This document shows, in pieces, positions 1 through 11,002 of a stretch of 64,000 bases of DNA. How positions within the stretch are numbered: the first letter of the stretch is position 1; each line of letters begins with the position of its first letter. A model generated the notes under the pieces. That model did no database searches, was not told the origin of the DNA, and saw only the letters and a list, made by a program, of their open reading frames with translations. Source of the DNA: Cliona cf. orientalis (lineage: Eukaryota; Porifera; Demospongiae; Clionaida; Clionaidae); NCBI GenBank assembly GCA_963930775.1, contig OZ005689.1:21147262-21211261 (forward strand), read 5' to 3'. The position numbers and the translations under genes are program-made.

Positions 1-590
1 ACATCTGAACTAAACTGATACTACTGTCCACCACAAAAATGAATTCCTTTACAAGTTATTGGTAGCAGAATCCCGAAAGAATTTTTCCAGTTCAGGCATT
101 GAAAGTCGGTAACATATCTCATTTAAGCACTTGAAAGTGGTGTCAGGTTAAAAAAAAACGATAGATTAAGTAGTGTTACAGTTTGACCTGTTCTAGTCAG
201 GTGGAGGATAGTACTTTCTGACACTTTTAAGTCCAGAGTAGTAAATGTTGATGTTGGACCTTGCTCCACTCTGGTTTGTAAAAAAAAAGAAACATCATGG
301 GTGCTATGGCATTCAGTCTGGACTGGTCCCATGAGTGGTCTGGAAGTTCTCGCCGTCTCCAGGAAGGTCCAGGATGTTGGACTGGTGCAATGTCTGTTGG
401 TACAATGGACTTTGCATCTTTTGACACTACAAAAGAACGGGATATATCCTGGTAACTATATACAATGGTGTTAACGTTAGCAGTCGACCAATATAAATTC
501 ACCACCAGCTGTTCCACACCGGTGTGTGGAGGCTTCTTTAGTTGACAGATCAGCATTAACATTCTTACTAGCATGATGCCAACGCGTGTA
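1..590 (-). pseudogene. Fragment of the OTU/DDE/SAP mobile gene family (second copy)
   Basis: Broken minus-strand reading frames here match the central part of the large gene at 42645-53396, about codons 440-620 of its DDE-containing reading frame. Shared blocks, in order, are 'GVEQLV.NL.W', 'VVSKDAKSI', 'TDIAPVQHPG.SW', 'ELPDH.WDQSR.NA', 'LTRTGQ..TL.N.SF' and, near the window edge, 'FFRDS'. At least two frame changes and a stop break it, and homology fades around position 590. It continues beyond the left edge. A second diverged copy in the same orientation is the main evidence that this gene belongs to a mobile family. I infer a dead copy; the complete domain structure is given under the larger gene. 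Confidence 0.8.
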
Positions 591-892
591 ATGACCAATG
601 ATGGCTACAGCCGTCATAGCCAATGTCTGAATATACGTATAAGAAATAAAACGCGCGAGCATGCTAAATCAACAGCTGTGTCTGTATAGTCTGTACGACG
701 CTTACCTTCGGCAGTTACTCTCTGTGTTTCTCGAGCGAAAGAACCGCTACGCCCTGCTCTTCTGCAAAAAACAACGGCTCACTTTCATTGACCAATTATC
801 TCCAGTAAGTAACTCCACCCACAAACCCGAATAAATTATTCATGAGATAATCTACACAATACTACTATAGGCTACAATAGTGCTACACTACG
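591..892. other. No recognised feature
   Basis: Non-coding spacer between the gene fragment at 1-590 and the piggyBac-like start codon at 893. I see no terminal inverted repeat or TTAA junction that I can tie to the downstream transposase. Confidence 0.5.
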
Positions 893-2055
893 ATGGCAGC
901 TAGGTTGTCTAGGACCCTGTTGAGCACTCAGCAGGTAGTAGATATCCTGGATGGTGAGGATGCTGACTTGGAGATAGATGACTGTTCCTTCCCTGGTAGT
1001 GATGATGAGTTGGGCTCTGAGGAGGTTGAGCTAGAGGATGAGACAGTGTACGGCAATAGCATCATAAAATATTCACACGAGTTATCTTCGCTAATTTTTT
1101 AATGGTGATGGTGGTGGCAACAACTCCGGTTCTGACAACAGCAATGTTGATGAGAGTGAATTTAGTGATGTGGGGAGGTGTGCACACATAATTTCATTCT
1201 CTATAAAAGACTTACTGTAAATACAGTCAGTGTGCATGTGTGCGTGTGTGCATGTGTGTGTATGTGTATGTGCATGAGTGTGTGTGTGCATGTGGATAAG
1301 TATAAAGACAGTTGAGGTGGGGTGTGTATACAGGTAGACAGTTTTACACAATTAGGATTAGGATTACAATATACATATGAGTGTACATGTACTGCATGTC
1401 TAGAACATAAGCAGTCCAGTACAACTTACAGTGCAGAGAACATCACATGGACAGAGACGTTGACTTCCATCACCGTGAAGGGCTTCACGAAGACAGTAGG
1501 ACCAAAAGTATCTATCCCACAGTCAGCGAAAGAATCTTCTTCCTCTTCTTCACTCCCACCCTCCTCGGGCTAATCATTGAGCAGACAAATAAGTACGCTG
1601 CAGAGTGTATGGGTCTAGAGAAGTTCGAGAAGTGGAATAAGGTGACAGTAGAAGAGCTATGTGCCTACCTGGGATTCACGCTGCTCATGGGGATAGTACA
1701 CCTCCCATCCCTCTATGATTACTGGAAGAATGACGAGGTGTATCATTACTCACCGATACCTGATAAAATCTCCCGTAACAGGTTCCACGAGCTTCATCGT
1801 TATCTCCACTTTGTCGACAACAGTACGCTATCACCACCGGGGAGTCCAGACTACGATTGGCTTGGTAGGATCAGACCAGTAGCAGAGATCTTGTCTGATA
1901 ATGTTGCTGCTGTGTACGATCCAGGACGAGACATCAGCATCGACGAGGCGATGATTACCTTCAAGGAATGGTCCACCTTGAAGCAGTACATGCCTCTGGT
2001 CAGGGGTGTGAACGGCTGGGAAAAGGGGTTAATCTATTTGAAAAAGACTTGGTAG
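893..2055 (+). pseudogene. Truncated piggyBac-like transposase (copy 1)
   Basis: The ATG at 893 opens an acidic N-terminal segment (about 893-1176, with a frame change near 1090), as is usual before the piggyBac catalytic domain (DDE_Tnp_1_7). A TG-rich GT-AG intron (about 1177-1440) follows. The next segment (1447-2020, one frame change near 1540) has 'TP.LLGLIIEQTN.Y', 'LGFTLLMGIVHLPSLYDYW', 'RYLHFVDN' and 'DISIDEAMI', which holds the first catalytic Asp. It ends soon after 'LKQYMPL', so the remaining catalytic residues and the Cys-rich tail are missing. Compared with the copy at 22142-24382 it is more decayed and lacks the C-terminal half. It cannot be an active transposase. Confidence 0.82.
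1218..1300. repeat. TG/CATG-rich simple repeat in piggyBac intron
   Basis: Imperfect TG, TGCA and TGTA dinucleotide-type repeat inside the presumed intron of the piggyBac-like gene. The second piggyBac copy also carries a TG-rich intron, though later in the gene. Confidence 0.75.
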
Positions 2056-2420
2056 TATTTCCTTGCAAGATGTGCAGTAACTTGTATGATCTTGGCTTAT
2101 GGCTTATGGCTTATATATATTATAGAGGACATTGGCACTAGATAATTGTTGCCGTTGCACCGGCTCAGCAGATGTAAGAATCCAGTATATACACACTATA
2201 ATAACATATAATAAATACTATAATAACCAATATGGTATAGGGCTTGTGTACTTGATTCAGCAGCAAGTGGCTTAAATGAGTCCAACTCTGTGGTGGTACA
2301 AAATCTCTCTAAATTCTTTGGTAACAGTCTGACACGAATTGCAGTTTGGGTATACGTAATGAATGTTATTGCTGTGCATATTCATAGACACATAATTCTG
2401 TTCGTACAGGTGTACCAACA
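2056..2420. other. No recognised feature
   Basis: Spacer between the truncated piggyBac relic and the hAT element. There is a short tandem GGCTTAT around 2093-2112. I see no coding potential. Confidence 0.5.
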
Positions 2421-2554
2421 AACTGCAGGGGCGGATGAGGGTAGTTCAGTTTGGGGGGGCAGTCAGACACCCACAAGTTAGATAATAATGTCATAATTTT
2501 TGTTACACATTGAATATTATATAAATATTAAACCACAGAGTACATATAAAAAGT

Positions 2555-5278
2555 CTACTGATGAACAAAATTGCCAAAATATCTGTTTCTTCCCTCTTTT
2601 GCTATGATAAAATCTTTCGTTATTTCAAACAGATCCAAATCATCTGTTAGGTCTTTATGAACGTGAAGTAGCATGCAGTTGTTGAGTCTTTGCTCTGTCA
2701 TGGTTGCTCTCAAGTATGTTAGTAGACGCCTTAATGTTGAGAATGCTCTTTCTGATGTAGAGGAGGTAATAGGAACAGTTAAGTAGAGCCGCAATAGCTT
2801 GTGAACTTCTGAGAGCATGGTTCTGTATGGATCACATTTCATTGCATCACAGATGGTTCGAACACTAGTGACTCTCAGGGTTTTATCTGGCCCAAAAATT
2901 TAGGGAGGGGAAACATGGGAGAAGTTGAAGTAATGGGCCGCCAAGCGGCCCAAGGGGTGGGTGCGGGATGTGCCCCCTCCCGCGCGAAGCGCGGGAAGCT
3001 AAAGCATAAATGTTCCCATAAAGGCACCTAAGTAACACTTTAACACAACATAATGGACATGTGGAGTACAATTTAAACAAGAGCTGTTTGCATTTAATTG
3101 TGAAATCTCATGAATTTTAATCAATTTTTGTAAATCTTTTGGGGGGGGAAACAGAGCCTCTTGGGGGGGAAACACACCCTGCTGGGCTCTATGCAGATAA
3201 ACCCCTGACTCTCTTAACTTGTGGTAGTGCCTGATGAATAGCATCAACCAGTACTCCAAGATGTCTTTCGAGCGAATCAAAGTTAAGATCTCCCTTAAAC
3301 ACGGATTCTTTCATTGTCCTCAATTCATTGGTATGGCATTCCCCATTGGCAGATTTGATCAAGAGAGACTCTATAGTAAGAACTGGCTGCATGAACTCCT
3401 TTTGCTCAAACCTATCCAACAACTCTTGGATAAGTATGTCACAAGCTGAATAGTATTTTTGTCGGAAATACATCTTTGGCTCATCAAACTGATGAGGATC
3501 ACTACCACCAAACCTCTTCGGAGGTTTACGATATCTCGGTAGTTTTGGCTCACCAATTTCCAAATCACTGGCTTGAGCTACAACACGCATATAGAATTCA
3601 TCAAAGGCTTCATCAGATCTTTGTCATTGATAAAAGCTTCGTGTCATGCCTACAGCTGTAACTGCTTCCCTAACTGACATCCTTTGCTTGTAGAGCTTTA
3701 GATGTTTCTTCAGCAGCACCAAAAAGCAGATGACCCAGCTTCAAGCCAAAGAATATTTCAAATTTTTCAAGTGCAGCAAGTACCCCAGCAGCTTTCAGAC
3801 CATACTCGTCTCGAGTGGTATGGTATGGTGAACTTCTTCCATTGTTTCCATTAACACAGAGTATTGCTTAATCACTGCATCCATAGCTTCTGTTCTTACT
3901 GTCCAACGGGTAGGACAAAGGGACTTGATACGACATTTTGGACCATCACTCTGCAACAACTTCTCATTAAAAAGATGTGTACGTTTAGGAGAATACTTAA
4001 TTAATCCAACAATTTCTCTCACAACATCGATAGCATCCCGTAGAAGTTCAATTTGTCTAGCAACATCTTGAAGACAGATTTAGCGAATGTGCAAGACAGT
4101 GAACCGGAAGTGCTGCTGGGACTTCATTCTTAATGAGGGTAGCAAGTCCCTTCCTCTTTCCTTGCATGGCTGATGCTCCATCATAAGCCTGTCCTCGGCA
4201 GAGTGGCAAAGGTAAGTTACAACGCAGGAGTAGATCTTTCACAACCACATGAAGGGTAGCAGCAGTTGTATTAGGAAGACTAAATAGCCCAATAGAATCT
4301 TCATTGATGACGTAGTCATCGTTAACATACCTGATTGTCAGATTAAGTTGCTCTCTTTGAGCCACATCGGCTGTCTCATCCACAATGATGGCAAACCAAC
4401 AAGGGTCAGAATTCTTGGTTCGGCATAAAAGCTTTCTTAAAACGCTCTGGCCCATCAAGGTGACAAGTTCGTTCACAATGTCGTGAGACATATACTACCC
4501 TTCTTCGATCCATGATTTAATAACAGCATTATCTTTTGACCATGTCGTCAGTAGCTGTTGCAAATTGCCTTCCTCTTCTGAATGGCCTCTAAGTGCAATG
4601 CCTTGCCTCAGAAGAAATTTCATTGCTTCTAGCTGTTTCACAAGTCCCAACCTTCGAGTTTCTTGAATTTTAGCTGCTTGATAACTGAGTTGCTCTTGGA
4701 TTGATGGGTTGTTCAGAGACCTTCACTTTAGCCTACCTTCTAAATGAGAGTCAGAGTTCTCGTGTATTCTGAATTTTTCAACTGCCTTCTTATAGTTGTC
4801 AAATCCTTTCACAGAAAAGGCTTCATCTCCCTTCTTACAAAATGTAAACAAATTATGCTTATAGGCATACCTGCAGTACACACAGAACACTTTCTTTTGT
4901 GCTGTACATAGTGTTATCCACGGAAACTTGTCAAACCACGCAGGCAAGAAGTGGCGTCCCCTTCTCGTAAAAAGAGAGGATTGTGCCTTCATGTGGGTGA
5001 TACGCCTGTTGATCATCACTACAGCACATGCAGCTCTTAATAGCAGCTCCAGTGGATTGTGGTAAGCCTAAGCTCAACCGTGATGCTTGGTCTTCACTTA
5101 TATCAGTACTCACATTGTTGGAGTCGGCCAGTGACTCGTCTTCAGAAAGTTCTGCCGAATCATCACCTATACTTTCAAAAGAAGTAGTATCTGTAGAAGT
5201 TGTATCTTTCCTTCTCTTTTCACAGGACTTCTGTGACCATACATCCAACAGACTCCTTTGATTCTCCCTCCTTTTCAT
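2555..5278 (-). pseudogene. hAT transposase, TTF-finger/DUF4371 type, decayed
   Basis: Read from 5278 downward. An acidic N-terminus (5278-4980) leads, after a frame change near 4970, into a TTF-type zinc-finger segment (5019-4723) with 'LPAWFDKFPW', 'VFCVYC' and a final 'HENSDSHLEG'. The RNase H-fold core follows in pieces: 4491-4057 with 'FAIIVDETAD', 'IRYVN' and 'GQAYDGASAM', and 4022-3795 with 'CPTRWTVRTEA'. A segment at 3590-3189 has 'PPKR' and 'YYSACDILIQELLDRF'. The C-terminal hAT dimerisation domain (2880-2555) has 'LLRLYLTVPITSSTSERAFS'. The coding line between 3207 and 2876 is cut by a nested element. Several frame changes mean no full-length protein. The family is ZMYM/TTF-finger-like hAT transposases. 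Confidence 0.85.
2871..3212. mobile_element. Small CAG...CTG element nested in the hAT transposase
   Basis: A 332-bp insertion (2876-3207) bounded by CAGGGTTTTATCTG and, inverted, CAGGGGTTTATCTG. ACTCT at 2871-2875 is repeated at 3208-3212. The hAT transposase codons join correctly if the insert and one ACTCT are removed, which confirms the boundaries. It has no coding capacity. The 5-bp duplication and CAG...CTG ends match the host element, so that transposase or a relative may have moved it. Confidence 0.85.
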
Positions 5279-5916
5279 ATTTCTCAGTTACAGTTCAGTA
5301 TACAGATTGTACAGGTAGCTAGCTACAGCTACATGTTCCTAAAAACGTGCTCTCTGTTCGTTTAATTAGAGAGAGAAATTTATTCTGCCGTGTCAGCAAA
5401 ATGAGTAACAAAGTAGCTGTGACCGTTAGCTTGTAGCTAGCTAGCTTCATCCAGGCTGTTAGTACATTAGATTTTTGGCTCAAGACACCACTAAAGACTT
5501 GATGATAGATGAGTTGCCAAACTTCTAGCAAGAACTGATACAGTGTACATGCATACTAATATATCCATCCAGTTTGGGGGGGGGGGGGGGAAGGCCCACT
5601 GATCTTAACTTTGGGGGGGGGGGGGGGCGACCGCCCCCCCTGCCGCCTTTTTTCCGCCGCCCCTGAACTGATGCTTATAACTGGCATCCATGCACTCCAT
5701 AATGCAGCCATATTGTCTACGGTAAGTAAAGACAATTAAATTTAGCTAGGCGTGTCACTAAAAGTAGTATGTCTTGATTATTATACAGTGTACTACCAAA
5801 CAGGTGCTCTCAGTCTTTGGTTCCAACAAAAAGAAACACGTTGATACTTACCACATAGAGGGGAAATATTAAATTGTTTTAGTATTCAAGGTATAACTAA
5901 CCTGACGGTATACCTT

Positions 5917-6553
5917 ACATATGACCGAATTTGGGAATACCCTCTGTACGGAATCCGCGCGCGATTTGTGCGATGCGCGTTTTTAGTAGCTAAAGTCAAA
6001 ATTTGTCAAAGTCCAGATTTTGTTATATATGTGTCCAACAATCCTTCTAACTGTTACCGTTGTCTACGGAGGCTAATTGTGCTACACAAAGGCGAAATAA
6101 GCCTTCATTTTGACCCACCTAGTCGGCACAGCTGCCTTACCCGGAGCCCGTTGCTATGGGCGCTAATTGGAATTCCCGCTAGCGGGCAGCTAGATTCATC
6201 GAACTATTGTAAGTAAGTTAGCTCACGTTTTAAGTTTCTTGGGCATCGTTTTGAACGACGAAATTTGACCCTTGGTCAATATTGACGTGCATTTCGAATG
6301 GCCCCGCCCAAGGCCATTTAATTGATTTCCGGTTCACGCGTAGTATGCGGAAACGCTATATGCGTGCATAGCAATGCCTTTAGACCGTGATTTCTCGATT
6401 GTTGGGGGTGTGGCGTGATCGCAAACAAAGCGCTGTATCTCCACAACGAAGCGCAATTAGCCTGAGACTTGAACACGGGTCAGCTCTATGGTAGAACTTG
6501 CCAACCATACATCAAACTCAATTTTCACAAAAAAATCCCATACAGTCACATAC
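5917..6553 (+). mobile_element. Family-A inverted-repeat element, copy A1
   Basis: First of eight copies of a non-autonomous repeat of about 600-670 bp. The consensus ends are GTGACCGGATTTGGGAAAAC and, inverted, the same. Diagnostic internal words are AGTAGCTCAGG, GCGAAATAAGCC, AGCTTCTTGGGCATC and TTTCTCGATTATTGG. This copy is diverged, with degraded ends (ATGACCGAATTTGGG at the left, CATACAGTCACATA at the right). Short apparent open frames inside it are only repeat sequence. Confidence 0.8.
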
Positions 6554-6659
6554 GTGAATTATGGTTATAACTGACTTCTTGGTGTAGGGAATGTATTATG
6601 AAATTTAGATCTGAAACAAAGAAGGTACATCGAAATAGTGCACTAGAAAATATATATCT

Positions 6660-6813
6660 ACATGTATGGATGTAGGACAACTTAGCAGTATTGAATTTCA
6701 AAATATCATTCTAGTTCAGCAATGTATGGTAATTTTACATGTATGGATGTAGGACAACTTAGCAGTATTGAATTTCAAAATGTCATTCTAGTTCAGCAAT
6801 GTATGGTAATTTT
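6660..6813. repeat. 77-bp tandem duplication
   Basis: Two adjacent 77-bp units (6660-6736 and 6737-6813), each starting ACATGTATGGATGTAGGACA. I see a single A/G difference, so the duplication is recent. Confidence 0.95.
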
Positions 6814-6899
6814 TAGTGGATTTGATGGTTGATTAGGCAAATCACCAGACTACTGTAATCCCTCATCAACTGTTGTGGTACAGGGGCTATTATTGTTGT

Positions 6900-7555
6900 A
6901 TTTATAATTCGCTACCCTGGAGGAGAGGTTTCACCAAGGCAAGGAGACAAAAGGACTGGAAATCATTTATATTGAAGGGAAGGGCTGGAGTGTAATCACC
7001 ACCAGATCTTCAAGAAAAATGGGCCTCTACGTGAATAATACTCGGGAGAACTTCTGACCGAGGAAGAAGGGGAACAGCGAGAGTCTCAATACAGTCATTA
7101 CTTTACATTTAAAGGGAAGAAGTGTTGGTGAGTTATGTATACTATAGTATCCTGGGTAAGTGCCCATGGACGCTTAAACATACATACATACATACATTGC
7201 GATTTTGGCCCACATAAGCGCTTACATGGGACATAATTTCCATACACTTGTATAGAAAACTGCTATATTGATTCCTTGAAATGAGGTACATGAGCACTTA
7301 CTCGGGAGTAGGCGCTTGCCCAGGAAACTACGATAATTAACATAATTATTTTTTTTACAGTGTCGATGCAACTAAAGACAATGGTCGACTTGGTAATCAC
7401 TCCCGTACTGCTCTAAACGCCATCACCAGGGTGCTCAAAGTAGATTGTCTACCACACACATTTGTTCCATTTTGCTAGTAGCACATAAAAAGGGTGAAGT
7501 GCTCCTTGATTATTTATGGTAATCGCTCTACCGAAGTCACTGACAGAAACCCATG
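6900..7555 (+). pseudogene. KMT5A-like: KMT5A-like SET-domain histone methyltransferase pseudogene
   Basis: Two exons of a SET domain resembling KMT5A (PR-Set7/SETD8), the histone H4 Lys20 mono-methyltransferase. Exon 1 (about 6905-7127) gives 'IEGKGWSVITT', then after a frame change 'YSGELLTEEEGEQRE' and 'YFTFKGKKC'. An intron (7128-7360, GTGAGT...TTTTACAG) follows. Exon 2 (7361-7555) gives 'CVDATKDNGRLGNHS', then a degraded stretch with two stops in a row near 7478, then 'YGNRS' and 'NPWL'. These match the family's Gly-rich entry, the 'EY.G.L' block, 'YCVDAT...RLGRLINHS' and the 'YDYGDRS...HPWL' end. The 'RLGNHS' form lacks the residues normally between 'LGR' and 'NHS', the S-adenosylmethionine pocket. 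Retaining an intron points to a segmental copy, not a retrocopy. It is not functional. Confidence 0.72.
7142..7333. mobile_element. Degenerate CCGTA-type element inside the SET pseudogene intron
   Basis: The ends TAGTATCCTGGGTAAGTGCC and, inverted, TCGTAGTTTCCTGGGCAAGC resemble the better-preserved element at 37966-38558 (CCGTAGTCTCCC, AAGCGCCC). A short ACAT tract lies inside at about 7179-7196. It occupies most of the intron. Its decay makes exact ends uncertain. Confidence 0.5.
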
Positions 7556-7644
7556 GCTAAATTCATAGTCGGCTTATGGCTTATGGTTTTGTGTGACAAT
7601 TGAGCTTCAGATTGAGAATAATATTTATGCAAAATTAGAAACTA

Positions 7645-8074
7645 CTAATTGTGACAGGATCTGAGAAAAGGGACCATTTCGCACTAAACGCGATTTTTTG
7701 CCATTTTTCAAATTATCACCATTTCAAGGCCTCAAGAGCCCTAGGCTTCTGGCTTGGTTTATTAGCAGTTTGGACCTTCTACTTCACAGATCCAACGTTA
7801 GAAGCTACAGCAAGCCTCCTGTCCCGAGCGGTGAGCCACCAAAGTGAGGCATAAATGGGCAATTTTCGAACATGATCGACGTGCGCTCTCGCCCTGCCCA
7901 CACCGGAAGTGGGCGGGACCCATGATTTGCAGCAAGTGTAGTAGGATGATTGAAGAATATTTATGCCAGGTTTGAAGTTCATAGCTGCTATGATTCCAGA
8001 GATGTAAGCGCTCTAAAATGAAAATTCGGGAATAGCGCGAAATGGTCCCTTTTCTCACATCCTGTCACAATTAG
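7645..8074 (+). mobile_element. Family-B inverted-repeat element, copy B1
   Basis: A 430-bp element with ends CTAATTGTGACAGGAT...GAGAAAAGGGACCATTTCGC and the same inverted at 8040-8074. The interior (ACGTTAGAAGC, CTCCTGTCCCGAGCGGTGAG, CATGATCGACG) is shared in reverse with copy B2 at 31480-31898. The matching small open frames in both copies come from shared repeat DNA and are not genes. Confidence 0.85.
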
Positions 8075-8122
8075 CTAACGCAATTGTACCGTATTTATTC
8101 TAATAGTAGCCATGGGCTAGTA

Positions 8123-8770
8123 TTAACCGATTATGGGCGATAGACGCCAAAGGGCGTCACATACGCAATGTACGTTATAGGCGATTGACACCAAATGGCG
8201 TCAAAGCAGTTTTTTTCCCATATTTCGTGCATAGCGCTAGGCTACTACGCTCTATGTCTGGTTTGTGGTTAGCTGCTGACCACAGCTACTCAGTTATGGC
8301 TTCAGGTCGTGCTGGTAGCAATTAAGTGGGTGTGACTGACACTGTAGGGCAAGCCGCTCGATTGCCATTACGATTGATCCAGGCGAAAGTTTGAGGCTGT
8401 TACCGTCGAACCACTGGAGCTATAGCCATGGCGCTTGGATTATAGGCAGAGCAGTGGATGGTGACTACCTACAAGCAGCCGCTTTGTGAAGTCAACCTCA
8501 AACGCTAATGGCACAATTGAAGACGGCAGCCATGTTCAAGGTAAGTAGGCTTCTAAGCTTCTAGACGCTACTACAGTGTCTGGTTCGACAGTGTACGGTA
8601 GGATAGAAGAACGTGATGCTCATGGCGACTTATGTAGTTGTCAAAGCCTTTAAGGCCAGTCACTTAGCTACAATAAGCTTGTTTATAGGACGCTTTGTTC
8701 TTAAGTTAAGTTAAGAATGTCGGAGTTCAAAGTTCAATTGACCCGTACAACCCCGCCCATAATTGGTTAA
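8123..8770. mobile_element. Non-autonomous piggyBac-type element
   Basis: TTAA at 8123-8126 and 8767-8770 flank a 640-bp element. Its left end is CCGATTATGGGCG; the right end read inverted is CCAATTATGGGCG. A palindrome GACGCCAAAGGGCGTC lies just inside the left end. The left tip is very like the left tip of the piggyBac at 21840 (CCGATTATGCGCG), which also has a palindrome inside. No coding capacity. It was probably mobilised by a related transposase. Confidence 0.72.
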
Positions 8771-9603
8771 TTTCAACCTGGCTGGAGTGCAGCTACTACT
8801 TGATTTAGGACAAGAGTGTTGAACTAGCTACCATACAAAGTGTGCACGTCTGGTTGTCTATAAGTGATGCAAGCAAAAGTGGTATTCAGTCTCACTAGTA
8901 GCATAGCACTGCAAACACAGCTTATAGTGGCCAAGAATGAAACTTTTTGATGACCCTCGCTGTATTTGGTCCACCACTGTAGAGCGGTGATGGTAGTCAA
9001 ATGCGGGTCACCCGTGACCCTTATTCTACGACCCTCGACACCAAACAACAGATCTCAAGTCAAGCTCTTTATAAAACACACCCTGACAAACTCGGTTTAG
9101 CCAATACTGCAACCAATGCCGAGGATGTTGATCCTCTTTGGATGACCCTCACTTTACAGACAACCGTAGCTACAATTGCACCAGGAACCAAGGGTCATAG
9201 AACGAGGGTGGTGATCCTTGACATTATCAGCACCATGCGATGTCAAGACAAGTTATTATTAAAACGACAGAAGATGCTTCAATAGAAGGATGAGCATGGA
9301 CTCTGTGTACCTCACTCACTACAATATTATTGTAAAGTACAAAGGTGCTCCCTTGTTGCAAGTTTAGTTCGCTAGTTGAGAGGTACATTGTAGGATACTT
9401 GAGAAAATGATTATCATGAGTAGATCGAAAGGTATTCACAAACAATTACCCACACAGAAGACACCCAGATCGTAATAGTAATTATCCAGGATACTCGTGA
9501 TCATTAACACAAAGGTACCTGTAGGCTTCATAGACGACTACCTTAGTACATTTCATGAACACACTTACCCATGCAGAAGACATGTTGCCAGGTGCCTATA
9601 GCA
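8771..9603. other. No recognised gene
   Basis: AT-rich spacer with only short, non-convincing open frames (the longest, 94 codons at 9001-9285, has no recognisable motif). A stretch around 8938-9030 has repeated GACCCTCG/GGTCA words, possibly an old repeat. Confidence 0.4.
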
Positions 9604-10029
9604 TACCGTATTTTCTCGTTATTAGGCGCATTTCGCTTATAAGCGCATGCTATTTTGTTGGCCTAAGCACTCATTATTAGGCGCATTTCGCATATAAGCG
9701 CATACTAATATTATGTGACCATTGACCTCGATATCTGCACGCTTGCTAGCTTGCCCAGGGCTCCAACTTTTTCAAGTTAGTCGAAATTACAATGGCTACT
9801 GTCGATTCTCAGGTTCTTCTAGCAATGAATGCCATTTCGACCTGGGCAGAATGTAGCAACGTGAACGATCGTGCGATCGATCGATTGGCCACGCCCCTTA
9901 AATGATACCACAAACGCGCGTGCGTTCTTGATGTAGCTACTTTTTTGTTAGGCACACTTCGTTATTAAGCGCAGGTTTTCTTCCTTTGGAGATATAAGCG
10001 CATGCGCTTAATAGCGAGAAAATACGGTA
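9604..10029. mobile_element. CCGTA-tipped TA-flanked element 1
   Basis: A 422-bp element (9606-10027) with ends CCGTATTTTCTCG and the same inverted, flanked by TA on both sides. Both subterminal regions carry TTAGGCGCATTTCGC or TAAGCGCATGCGC words. It has no coding potential. Confidence 0.82.
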
Positions 10030-10068
10030 GTTGCCAAGTTTATGAGAGGAGAGACCGGGACAGCAAAC

Positions 10069-10727
10069 AATATGTGACCGTCTACGGGAAAGCCCGGCAT
10101 ATGGGATCCACGCACTATTCACGCAATGCGCGTTTTTAGTAGCTCAGGTAGAAATTTGTCTACGTCCAGATTTTGTCATATACATGTCGAACAACCCTTC
10201 TAACTGTTGCCGTTGTCTACGGAGGCTAGTCGTGCTATACAAAGGCGAAATAAGCCTTCGTTTTGACCCACCTAGTTGGCCCAGCTGCTGTACCCGGAGC
10301 CCGTTGCTATGGGCGCTAATTAGAATCCTCTACCTAGCTACACCTAGATTCATCAAACTACTGTGCATTCGCTCACCTATTTAGCTTCTTGGGCATCTAA
10401 GAACAATTGGCTGTCATCAACAACGAAATTCAACTCTTCCTCGATCGTTACGTTCATTTCAAACGGCTCCGCCCAGGTCCATTTAGTTGATTTCCGGGTC
10501 ACGCATAGTATGCGGAAACGCCATACGCGTGCATAGCAACGCCTTTGGACCGTAATTTCTCGATTATTGAGGGTGTGGTGCAATCGCAAACAAAGCGCTG
10601 TATCTCCACAACGAAGCGCATGATCGGTCTAGAACTTCAATGCGAGTTAGCTCTATCATAGATGTATCAAACTCAACTTCCACAAAAAAATCCCATATGG
10701 CGGGTTTTCCCATAGACAGTCACATAT
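10069..10727 (+). mobile_element. Family-A inverted-repeat element, copy A2
   Basis: Full-length variant with ends TATGTGACCGTCTACGGGAA and, inverted, ATATGTGACTGTCTATGGGA. The tips differ from the GTGACCGGATTTGGG subtype while the interior is alike, so at least two subfamilies exist (A8 shares this tip type). Confidence 0.8.
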
Positions 10728-11002
10728 TGAGTTAATGTGCCCACTTTCTGATGACCACACCCACTTTCGGCTGATTATATATTGCCACACCCACGAGATA
10801 TACGGACTGAAATTCGATAGTATACTGAGTTTATGCTTGTGCCACACCTCCATTTGTGCAATCGAGCTGGGTTCCGGGCAGAGGTTGGACGTTACATATT
10901 AGTCACATGACTTCCGCGCGCTGAGGAATGCAATGCGCAAACTAATAATGCATTCCAGTGCCACGTGGCTAGCTAACCTGTACTAGCTAGCTAGCTAGCA
11001 AG

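Larger units (their letters stand above)
2421..5670 (-). mobile_element. hAT-type DNA transposon with 5-bp flanking duplication
   Basis: The element runs from CAGGGGCGGA at 2426 to CGCCGCCCCTG ending at 5665, a short terminal inverted repeat of the hAT CAG...CTG kind. It is flanked by AACTG at 2421-2425 and again at 5666-5670, so the target duplication is 5 bp, where hAT elements usually make 8. G-runs lie just inside both ends. It carries one minus-strand hAT transposase gene, now decayed, and a younger nested element at 2876-3207. At 3,240 bp it fits an autonomous hAT. Confidence 0.85.

Noticed and set aside
9001..9285. 94-codon frame starting 'MRVTRDPYSTTLD'
   Set aside because: No motif, no splice context, and the opposite strand is equally open.
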